Source of the DNA: Selaginella moellendorffii
Taxonomy: Eukaryota > Streptophyta > Lycopodiopsida > Selaginellales > Selaginellaceae
Direction of reading: 5' to 3'
NCBI RefSeq assembly: GCF_000143415.4
Contig: NW_003314272.1
Coordinates: forward strand, 2,133,728 to 2,197,727
Length of the DNA: 64,000 bases
Each line of letters opens with the position of its first letter. The stretch's first letter is position 1. The notes below the pieces were generated by a model, which ran no database searches, had not been told where the DNA came from, and saw only the letters and a list, made by a program, of their open reading frames with translations. The position numbers and the translations under genes were made by a program. Below are positions 47,294 to 56,612 of the stretch, one piece after another.

Positions 47294-48639
47294 CCACGCT
47301 CCACTTGATGCTGCCCATACCACTGAGTCAATCTTGTCCACGTATCCAACTGACGGTGACCAGGCGCCATTGGACCTGCATGAGGCCGCCCCAGACGCCG
47401 AGCCGGTCATATCCTCATTTCCAACGAACTCAACGTGTGCCCAATCGTCTGACTATGCGCCGTTGGAACCTCCCTACACCGCCCCTACTGCCTATTCGGT
47501 CATGTCCACTTTGCCAACGGAGGCACCAGCTGAAATGGTGTGTGATCACATGCCATCGGAACCACCCCATGCCACTATTGAGCCAGTTGTACCAGAGTCT
47601 ACAGCTGAAATGGCATGTGCCCACACGCCATCGGATGCGATTGACCCCACATTGCAGAGGAGAGTATTTCTGCCCTTCACATTTCCTCGACCAAAACCCT
47701 CTCAACGACCATCAGGAGCACCATTCGCTAATATTGTAGATGGTAAAATTGACTTGTACCATTTTTTATGCTGACGCATTTCATTTCAGAGTCACGGCGA
47801 AGGTATTGTATCGTTTTTGATCTGAACGGTGTCTTTTTCTCCCATGAGCGTGGCTCGTCCTCGAATGTCACCGCACCCTCCAAAGCCTGCGGTCGCAAGT
47901 TGGTCAAAAGAGACAGATTCACATTAATCACACGGGAGAAACTGTGGGATCTAATAATGACCATGCGACACTTAAAACAGAGGGTCGGGTTCAATTTGCA
48001 ATTGGGAGTTTGGACATCCATGATGCGCCACAATGCATTAACGTTGCTACAGATGATGCACGATCAGACGCGAGTAATATTACCATTTGACTTTCTCCTA
48101 ACGCAAGAGGAATTCTTGACTGGGGTAGCAAGCCCATCTTCGTCAAGCCAGAGGCTGTAGTGATGAACCGGACTGCTAGGTCAAGTGAACTCCTCATCAT
48201 CGATGACTCGCCGATTAAAACTGCAGCGAACACGCACACATATGCAATGCACCCCATCTCTTGCAGTATAGAAACTAGGGAGAAGAAACCGTATGTTCTG
48301 GGGGACCTTGCAAAACGGCTTGGAGTGATGGTGATAGAGAATCGGCCAGTCCAGGAGGTGGCTGCAGAAATCAACCAAATGGCAGATGGAACGGTATATC
48401 AGAAGCCATTTGATCGGACAGACACCAGTCATCATTTATGGCATGCATATTGTCTAGCCAAGCACTATCAGCATCTCCATAATCTACTCAACCGGATGGG
48501 TTCTTCGACCACTGAACATGAGCGTGGACGTATTAGAGAAGAGATGGCATTACTATTGGGTTTAAATCCTGATAGTGTGGAGAGTGATGAAATTCCAAGA
48601 TTATTGTATAGGAGTTGGAGGCAAAAAATAACAGTCTGA
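47208..48639 (+). pseudogene. FCP1/SCP-like HAD phosphatase, 3' part of the element gene or separate gene
   Basis: A linker frame begins at ATG 47208 (MDPPVDS) or is joined to the upstream gene by a frameshift near 47205. It is Pro/Thr-rich and includes two in-frame palindromes (47535-47556 and 47610-47631). After intron 47743-47789 comes RYCIVFDLNGVFF (Asp at 47819-47821), HAD motif I of NIF/FCP1 phosphatases. Motif-II-like GVWTSMM lies near 48006-48026. Following a one-base frameshift near 48118, KPIFVKPEAV and ELLIIDDSPIKTAANT (48187-48234) give motif IV. FCP1/SCP enzymes dephosphorylate Ser/Thr of nuclear proteins such as the RNA polymerase II tail. Here the role is unknown and it may be captured cargo. 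The frame ends at 48639. Confidence 0.65.
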
Positions 48640-49057
48640 GATGGCATGTATTTATTTAAAAATGTAACTTATTATGGCATGGGGTTCCATGCCATTGTAT
48701 TAATATTAAAAGACAATTCTTTGAGAGGATTTGCATTATACTAAAAGTGTTACAGCATGTTATTGGAAGTCTACGAAGTTGTTTTATTAATAAGGGGAAA
48801 GTAAAGATTGAATGGGGACTTGGGCTCCACCTAGACTCGGAGCAACTGAGCCAATATTAAAAGGATGGAAAGAAATTGGACGATGATGACAAGGAGAAGA
48901 GAGAGGTGAAGCAGTGGCAGGGGGAGAAGAAGTGATTGAGTAGACATTTCCTTGTTTAAAATAAAATGGCATGTGCCTCAATGTAGTTGAATTTTGTTAT
49001 ATTTATATACTATATAAAGGTTTGGAAACCTTACTTTACAATTGGGATAATGACAAT
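48640..49057. other. 3' flank inside the transposon
   Basis: Non-coding and AT-rich, with one good palindrome (48674-48695) and a half site at 48966, close to the right TIR. The minus-strand frame 48787-48981 has no support. Confidence 0.5.
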
Positions 49058-49081
49058 TCCCACTTTAACGAAATAGAGCTT
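49058..49081 (-). repeat. Right TIR of the 12.74-kb transposon
   Basis: The reverse complement begins AAGCTCTATTTCGTTAAAGT. It matches the left end at 23 of 24 positions and is followed outward by the GATA target copy. Confidence 0.93.
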
Positions 49082-49411
49082 GATACCTTCGTCCGTAGAT
49101 ACTCCACACAAGAGGAAGGACGTACGCATGGATGCCCAATACGTACGATTTCAAATTTAGGGGTAGAAATATACCTTGCTCAAGGGTATATTATATTTTT
49201 AAGTAGCCACTAATCAATAGGAATTGAACCCATGCAATTTGCTCTAATACCAACTGTAGTGCACTTTATTTCTCTCCCCTTAAGCTAACTGGAAAAGGGG
49301 CAATTTCTTGATGAGAGAGCCCTTAGTGGCTATTTTATCCCCTAAGGTTCTAAGGATCCATGGTGACAATATATCCAAATCTCATCCCATAATCACATGC
49401 ACTACAACTGC

Positions 49412-49749
49412 TGAGAGTGATTGGTGATGGATCTATGAGTGTAGATAATATAGAATGGGTGTGGGGAATGTGTGAGGTATAGTAATGGTAAAGGAAGGGC
49501 CAAAAAACCTGAAACATAGACCAAGCCAAGTGAGGAACCTCTATACAAATGGCAATGCAGCTTGAGCACAAAATCCAAGGCAAAAGCCATGGTCCAGTTG
49601 AGAAACACCCTCTAAAAGTAAGAAAAGAAGCCATGAAAGTAAAGTGAAAGAAAGGTAGCAAAAGAAAAAGAAGAGAAGAAGAATGCCTCACTAGATGAAG
49701 CGTTTGAGGTGAGAGTGGTTGTGAGTGTGTGGGAGCTGTCCATCAACAT
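49412..49749 (-). other. Non-coding stretch between TRIM and Tat-like integrase
   Basis: Continues the host sequence interrupted by the TRIM, on the 3' side of the minus-strand pol gene. The minus-strand frames here (49350-49691) are low-complexity Phe/Ser-rich and not convincing. Confidence 0.35.
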
Positions 49750-52700
49750 TTACTAACACTTATGCTCCACCTTCAATGTGTTGTTGGACAAAGTAGGGGC
49801 TGGTCTAGTGAGGAGAGAATTTTGAAGGTGACATGAACTCCTTGAGTAAAACAAGATTGCCATCCTCAAATGGTTCACCAGACCGCTGGTGATCAATGAT
49901 TGACTTGATCTTCTGCTTGCCTTGAAGGAGATGTGTAGTCGTGGATTATCGGTGTTCTTCCAAGGCAAGAACCTCCAAGTCACGCATATGAATTTTGTCC
50001 TCATCGCTAAACTACATCGCTGCTGCGTGTCGAAGCAAAAGTGAGAGTGAGGGCACTTGGATCATGGAGATGGATGTCTTGAAGGACATCCAAAAGGCCC
50101 ACAACACCGTAACCAAGTGCTCCTGCCAACACCTTGGGTGATCCTCCACAAGCTTTGAGATGACTATCTTCAATATCTTGTTGCTAGACTCAGCTTGGCC
50201 ATTGCACTCAGGATAATAGCTGCTACTCTTCACGTGTTTGATTTTCAGCGGTTGGAGAAGATGCTGCATCACCTGTCCAAGGAAGCTGCTACCACGATCA
50301 GAAATCAAAACAGCAGGAACTCTGAATCAGCAAATAATGTACTTGCAAACAAACTTTGCTATAGATTATTGATCTGCCTGTCACAGAGGGATGGCCTCAA
50401 CCCATTTCATGAAATAGTCTATCGTCATAATGATGTATCACTATCCGTTTAAGCTCGATGGGTTGATAAGGCCGATGAAATCAAGTCCCCACTAGAAAAA
50501 GGGACCTTGAAAAGTGATGAGCTGGAAAGGAAGACGTGAAATATGGCTCCAAGGGTTGAATTATTGGCACTGCTCACATGCTTTTGCATAGGCCAAGTTG
50601 TCCTAGAGAATCTGAGGCCAAAAGTAGCCATGGCGCAAGAGGAGTTGTGTTGTGACTTGTCTCAAGAAATGCCCCACACAAGAGTGGAAAGCACGAAGGA
50701 GCTTAGGGACCTCATGTTCACCCACATACCGCAACAAAACTTCCTAAGAAGTCCTCCTGTAAAGGTGTCCATTGAGAAGGCAACACCCCTATACTTGGAT
50801 CTCCAATGCCTTTTGTTGCACAGGTGAGGAATCTGATGGGAACTTGCTTGAATCTAGGTACACTACAATGTCTTGTAATATTGCTGGGGCCACAAAGGAG
50901 GTAGCTTCAGCAACTAGGAACTCACTCAAATCCATCACACACTTCTGCCACATGTGAAAAGTTGGTTGGAACTCTTGGATGGTCACAATCCAAGATAAAG
51001 TACAAGGATTGTGAACAAGTCACTATAAAAGAAAGGTCAGCACATTAAAATAGATATAGAAATGGTTACAAGCTCTAGCGAGAAAGTGACAAAATCGCTC
51101 TAAGGTGTAAACAATAGCCATTGCTTCTTTTTCTACATCCACGTACTTCTTTAACAAATGTGAGGCATAATATGTTGCATGTGGTGGCTTTCTGGTCTGT
51201 GAACATTGGCAAAGGCATACACCAAAAGCCTTTGTGCCTGTTGTGATGTAAATTTCGAAAGGAAGTTGTCGTTTTGGTGGCTAGAGTACTAGGGCCATGT
51301 GAAGTGACTGCTTTAGTGATTCAAAGGCTTGTTGCTAGCACTCACCCCAGAAAAATGGAACTTTGTGTTGTAGTAGAGCTATCAGAGGCCATGAATGTGC
51401 AGCATAGTTGTGGAGGAAACAATGAAAGAAACCCATTTGCCCGAGGAAGCTGCGAAGCTGCTTCAAGTTGGTTGGCAGGTGCTGATCCATAATCTCTTGA
51501 GCCTTGGCTATCTGGGGCTTGATCCCATCCTATGAGACATCAAAGCCTAGCAACCGGCCTTCATTCACCCCAAACTTACACTTTTCCGTGTCGGCAACGA
51601 GTGAAGATCTGCTCCAAGTGTATAAGGTGGCCCTCGAAAAAATTAGAGGTCGTGCACAAATCATCCATATACACCCTCAAGGTGCCTCTGATCAAGTCGT
51701 CAAAGGCATGGGTCATAAAGCTCTAAAAAGTAGCTCTAGTGTTATATAAGCCAAATGGTAGGATGTTGAAAGTGAAGACACAGTAAGGTGTCTAGAAGGC
51801 CATAAGATCTCAATGATTAGCATGAATGAAGATCTGGTTGTACCTTGAAAAACCATCCATGAAAGAGTAGTAATGGTGTTTGGCCATCTCATCCACAATC
51901 GCATTGATAAATGGAGTCGGAAAGTGATCCTTTGCAATTGCCTTGTTCAAGTCTTAAAAGTCAATGCAAAGATGAAGTTTTCCATTTGCTTTACATGCAG
52001 GGATGAGGTTGGCCACCCACTCTGAGTTCTCCAAAGGGTAAATAAAGCCGGCTGCCAGAAGTCGCTCGATTTCCAACTTCATCTCTGAGTGAGCTACTAG
52101 GCTGAAATGCCACATCTTTTGATAGACTAGTTTGGCTGACTTTGAAAGCATGATGTTGTGCATGATTGTGTCCATGGGAACTCCTAGAAGCTGGCTGTAG
52201 TCCCAAGCAAACACATCCTTGAAACAGTGAAGGAGATCCAAGAGCTTTGCTGCATTTGTTGAAGCAAGCAATGTGGCGATAAAGACCAGGTCTTTTTCAT
52301 CACTTAGGAAAACACCATGAACCTTGGAGTCTGCAGAAACCTTGGGCTCAGGGGGCTCATCTATCTTAGATTCCTCCTCAACCTTGGAAATAAAAGAGCT
52401 AGGAGTGTCCTTTGCCTCTCACGATGTGATAACCTATCTACCCAAAAGTTTTCTTCACGAGGGACACTTTAAAAAGTCACCCACGAGAACTCATCCTGCA
52501 AGTTGACTGCACGCTGCCATAGCTCTTTCAGATTCTCTTTGTGGACTTGGTATTCTCCAGTAAGTTGGCATATGATGAGTGGCACATCTCCAATGAAAGT
52601 GGCTTGCCTAAACTTGAGATCTGTGGCCAACTTCATGGTACTGATAGTTGCCAAGTACTCTGCTTCATTAGCTGATGTTGCTGGCAAAGTGATAGAGAGG

Positions 52701-53905
52701 TTGGCTACTTTGTTCTCAGAAAAATCAATCATCCAAACTCCAATGCCAACAACTTGGTTTTTGGGGCAGAAAGCACCATCGAAATAAATTGTAATCATAG
52801 GAGTGTCCTCTTCCTCAAATAAAGATGCTAGGGACACCACATCCGGCAAGACCGTCTCTAGCAAGTTAGGCAAGTGCATGCAGCATGTCCGATTGGCTTG
52901 ATTCTTTCTGCCAATTGTGTGTCTGGATGTCATCTTCATCTCAAAGAAATAGCATGACAAAACACGCTTGGAGTCGTCAGATACAGTGGTTTTAGTGGGA
53001 AGATGCTAGCTATATGACACCTTAGATAGTTGCTGAAGAGAATTGAGTTCAGCTGCATCCTGTGAAAGATGGACCCGGTCTAAAGTGACTGTATTATCAA
53101 GCTCCATGAGAGAGAGCTGGTCCCATGTGAGAAATGAATCAAGAAGCCCTTCCTCAATTGGGAAACACTCCGAAAAGCTAAATATGGAAGCTCGTACCCT
53201 ATAAGCCCCGCCAGCAAATAAAGAGGGCATGGCTAGAGGTTCAACCTTACTCTCAAATAAAGAGAGTGAGGCTGAGAGATGTCCCAAACTGTCTGACTCA
53301 ACTCCAACAATGTCAATCACATGGCATGAGAAAGCATTTATCATAAAGATCTATGAGCTCAAGAGGAAAGTGTGGTGTGGAGACCGTCTTAGCCTAAGCC
53401 TTCTGGGTGTGCTGAGAAAAAGCTTTGCCATGGTTGTTGAGAAAGGTGGTGCTATGGGTTCCATTGCTAATTTCCATCTTGCCTTTTGCACTGCTGATGG
53501 TGCAATGAGCTGTACCTTGCCATGAGCGGCTAGGGATGATATAATCTTTCAAAGAGGATGTTCCAAGATGCTGGTAGTCAACTACGAGGAAATCTACCTC
53601 AAAAATGACACCCTACACTAAAACTTTGACACCACAATAGATGCCCGCGGGAGGAATAATGTGGTTGGTGAAGGTTTTGAGCAGCTCTTAGTGATCTGTA
53701 GCTGTGCTGAAAGGGTGACTTCAAGAGAGATAATTTTGCTCCCAGAACCAAAGTCAACCAAAGCATCCATGTTGCAAGAGGAAATACTAATTTGCACTGG
53801 GACGAAAAATGGACCAGGATCTCTACCATATTTTGTCATGTCGACAATGTGCACCTCTTGAGGATCACCTTGTTTTGGAAGAGAGTGTGGAACTCCATCA
53901 AGCAC
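49750..53905 (-). pseudogene. Tat-like Ty3/gypsy pol (broken), with an RNase H domain before the reverse transcriptase
   Basis: On the minus strand the order is as follows. A retropepsin-like ALVDFGSGSKI lies near 53755. A spacer (53344-53006) follows. A plant/archaeal-type RNase H spans 52960-52469 (IYFDGAF, SANEAEYLATI, FIGDVPLI). Reverse transcriptase runs about 52360-51600 (FKDVFAWDY, FMDGFSRYNQI, VYMDDLCTTS near 51665). A gypsy RNase H follows at about 51340-51000 (YASHLLKKYVDVEKEAMAIVYTLE). Integrase covers about 50720-49990, with a zinc-binding VGHF...CEQCQ, GLDFIG, VLISDRGSSF and YYPECNGQAESSN. Numerous stops and frameshifts disable it. The usual Tat/Ogre order puts the extra RNase H after the gypsy one, so this order is notable. 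Matching LTRs are probably 59312-60461 (5') and 33838-34956 (3'). Confidence 0.75.
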
Positions 53906-54852
53906 TAAAGAGCCTCATAGCAATAGCTATGAAGAGGATGGTTGCTTTTGAGAAACAAATATTGGGATCAAAGCGTAAAATGATGCTTAGATATTGCTAG
54001 CAAGGAACAAAGAACTCATGCAGGAGACTCAAGTTGCTCTTAAGTATGCCTTGATTTGGGAGTACAAGCTAATTTTCTTCAGGGATTTTGGATATATGAT
54101 ACTTCTCAGCAAGTAGATTGATGAATTCTTTTGGGAGGCATGCAACAATGATCTAGTGGAGGAGTTGTTAGATGAATAAAAGGTTGAGGCCAGGAAGCCT
54201 TCATCACTCAAGAGGAAGGTAGAGACTTGTAAGCAAAAGTAGTGACACCAAGAAGTCCAAGTAAGAGGCCATCAAGACCAAGACTTATATTCAAGTGAAG
54301 TAAGAGGATGATGAGTTTGAGTCCTAGAAGAGGGATTATATCATATGAAAGGTGGTATTTCAATATCACTAAGCCCTTAGAAGGTGAAGAACAATATTGC
54401 TATGAAGCAAATGCTCATGGAGGAGGCATTTGGGGAGATTACCAAATACCTCTACCACCACTCAAAGAAGTTATGGAATGGACTGAGAATTGTTAGATAG
54501 ATTATTTCATTTCCAAATATAATGGTACAATTATATATAGGGCTGAAAAAGTAGAATGAGGCTTCCTTCAACATCAAGAATGCAAGGGATGTAATGAATA
54601 GGCAACAAAGGTAATGTGTAGGATGTGAATCTAGGGTGGCAATAGGGTGACATATGTGATATCTAGGTGGCACAGAGGATCTTTCCTAGTGATGCTCAAA
54701 GGGGGATTTGCTATTGGGCATCTATGGCTAGAATGTTGAACCAAGGCTACTGCCTAACAAGGCTCAGGTGACAAGCAAGAGCCTAATAAGCCTCAAGTGA
54801 AAGGCAATTGCATATCAAGGCTCATGCAATAGGCAAAAGGATAATGGGATAG
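53906..54852 (-). other. Probable gag/linker remnant; no clear gene
   Basis: The sequence upstream (on the minus strand) of the Tat-like protease should contain gag, but I cannot recognise it. Short frames on both strands are broken. The last 150 bp contain a CAAGGCTCA...AGGCAA repeat (54740-54840) next to the LTR start at 54853. Confidence 0.3.
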
Positions 54853-56612
54853 TGTAAGCGACTAAATTTTCCATTCTACTTTAGTCACTTAACCACACCT
54901 CCAACCACTTGGAGGAGTCTCATTCACAACCTCCATCAGTCCAATTCGGGACTTGGGACTTGCTAGCCCCAAGAATGGCATCCATGCCACTTAACACTTG
55001 CACCTGGTCCAAGTGCTCCTCGTGTCCGGTCCCAAGACCGACACCCAAAGGTACCACTGACATCTTGGCCCGTTACGCTAAGGCCATGCCCATTCACCTT
55101 TGCTGCACTAGTGGTCCAATACCACTTGTATCACAATCCCGTCTCTCCAAGACTGGGCCATCTGTCCACGAGCGGTCATCCTAGATCCACTCCTTAGCAT
55201 CCTTAGGATGCCCACAGACCTAGGGAATTGCCTTCTCCAAAGTCCCTTTGTCAGTTCCTACCAAGTCCCTTTCTGCCCCTGGCCGTGTTTGCCAACACTG
55301 CCACTGGATCGAGGCCCACAGGCCCAACCCCTAAGTCCCATGGTCCTCTGGGACTTCCTCACCACACGACTGTGTCCTTGGTCACTACCCCAGAGGACTG
55401 CTCCTCTTCCTTTCCACAGTCTAGGCCTTTGGGACAACATTTCGGAACACCGTGGCCTTACGCGAGCCACCTGGGTACTCTCCCCGCCTTTCACCTTTAG
55501 GTGCTCTAGCCATGGGCTTAGAGCGAGGTTTTGTTGAGCCACGCCTGGTATCCAAGTAGGTAGTGCCACCCACACTTGGACTGGGAGCATCGGCCAGTCG
55601 ATCTCCCGGGGGAACTAGAGCCGGCTCTTGAACACTTCACCAAGCTACCCCGCTTGTCGGTCCGTATTCACTCTAGTCTTGGACTTCCCAGTGGTCAGTT
55701 CATCACCCAACACTGGGTCTGGCCTTCCTGGGCCAAACTGGCCTTTCCTGGCCAAACTGGCTCCACTGCAGTCCTCCCCCCTACTATACTTTTGGAGCTC
55801 ACCAAACCCCCTAGGGTTTGGGAGACGAACGCTTTGGGCTTTCACCCTCTCAGACTCGGACTCGGACTCGGACTCGGACTCGGACTCAGACTCGGACTCG
55901 GACTCGGACTCGGACTCAGACTCGGACTCGGACTCGGACTCGGACTCGGACTCAAACTCGGACTCGGACTCGGGCTCGGGCTCGGTCTCAGCCTTGGCCT
56001 CGGTCTCGGTCTCGGTCCCGGTCCCGGTCTCGGTCTCGGCCCCGGTCTCGGTCTCGGTCTCGGTCCCGGTCTCGGTCTTGACCTCGGACTCCATCTCGGG
56101 TCCTTCTCGGACTCCATCTCGGACTCCATCTCGGACTCCATCTCGGACTCCATCTCGGACTCTGTCTCGGTCCATCTCGGACTCCATCTCAGGTCCATCT
56201 CGGACTCCGTCTCGGTCCACCTCGGACTCCACTTCGGGTCCATCTCGGACTCCATATCAGACTCCATCTCGGACTCCACTTCGGGTCCATCTCGGACTCC
56301 ATATCGGACTCCATCTCGAACTCCACTTCGAACTCCATATCGGACTCCAACTAGGGTCCGCCTCGGACTCCATCTCAGACACTTCCATGTGTCATGTGTT
56401 GGTCCTTTTTGGGTCCCTTTTTGGAGCCTTGCTTATTGCTCACTTCATGCTTGTTCCTCGAGCACTTTGTTGGGAGTTCCACTCCCGCTCTCAACCTTCC
56501 CAATCGAAGCTTTTAGTCCAAACGTGTTATGCTCGTTTGGCTTTCGCTTCAGCCACTACCACATGGCACCCTTCTGGCTCCACTTTGGGGCCTAGGGATT
56601 TTGTGTCTCACA
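54853..56612. mobile_element. LTR family A copy
   Basis: This 1.76-kb copy of the solo LTR at 14572-16378 has the same TGTAAGCGACT start, CTCACA end and internal CTCGGACTC satellite (55850-56380). Its flanks GATAG and ACTTC are not a target duplication, so it is joined to 56613 onward as part of a larger element. The reversed copy at 20437-24339 shows the same junction. The long frames with Ser-Asp or Arg runs are satellite translations. Confidence 0.85.

Larger units (their letters stand above)
36568..48983. repeat. Dispersed 22-bp palindrome family of the transposon
   Basis: The half-site ATGGCATGAGG is followed by its reverse complement; the copy at 41266-41287 is a perfect palindrome. 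Copies start at 36568, 36973, 37573, 37733, 37879, 39330, 39387, 40990, 41060, 41096, 41266, 41364, 42006, 42081, 43548, 43625, 43685, 44962, 46461, 46602, 46793, 47535, 47610 and 48674. Weaker or half sites start near 36888, 37383 and 48966. The outer ATGGC/GCCAT arms are best kept, and central bases vary but often stay paired (for example GGCC, GGGCCC). Seven copies are in introns of the plus-strand gene and four in reading frame; the rest are non-coding. Two more are in the MITE (61800 and 61975). Confidence 0.92.
36342..49081. mobile_element. 12.74-kb TIR DNA transposon with transposase, ParB/MTase-like gene and HAD phosphatase
   Basis: Terminal inverted repeats of about 24 bp (ATGCTCTATTTCGTTAAAGT at the left, its complement at the right with one mismatch near the tip) bound the element. 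The 4-bp duplication GATA lies at 36338-36341 and 49082-49085. The uninterrupted TRIM at 60462-60936 provides the empty site with a single GATA. Inside are a minus-strand DUF7869-like transposase (38094-40907), a plus-strand ParB/methyltransferase-like gene with an FCP1-like phosphatase (43520-48639), and about 24 copies of a 22-bp palindrome. A 4-bp duplication does not fit hAT (8), MULE (9-11), PIF (3) or mariner (TA). The MITE at 61751-62038 shares the TIR. Confidence 0.93.
36000..49406 (-). mobile_element. TRIM retrotransposon, interrupted by the 12.74-kb DNA transposon
   Basis: The outer parts 36000-36341 and 49082-49406 make one minus-strand TRIM related to 8774-9503. The LTRs are 36000-36160 and 49255-49406. 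The CCCCCCCTTC purine-tract complement follows the left LTR. The target duplication ACTGC is at 35995-35999 and 49407-49411. Between GGTGGATA and CCTTCGTCCG of the uninterrupted relative at 60600-60620, this copy has the large transposon and a second GATA. That empty-site comparison fixes the insertion. Confidence 0.92.

Noticed and set aside
36568-48983. CRISPR-like array formed by the palindromes
   Set aside because: Spacing is irregular, spacers are genes and introns, and the genome is eukaryotic.
54853-56612. Second solo LTR with target duplication
   Set aside because: The 5-bp flanks (GATAG and ACTTC) do not match, and the right flank is shared with another copy, so it is part of a larger element.
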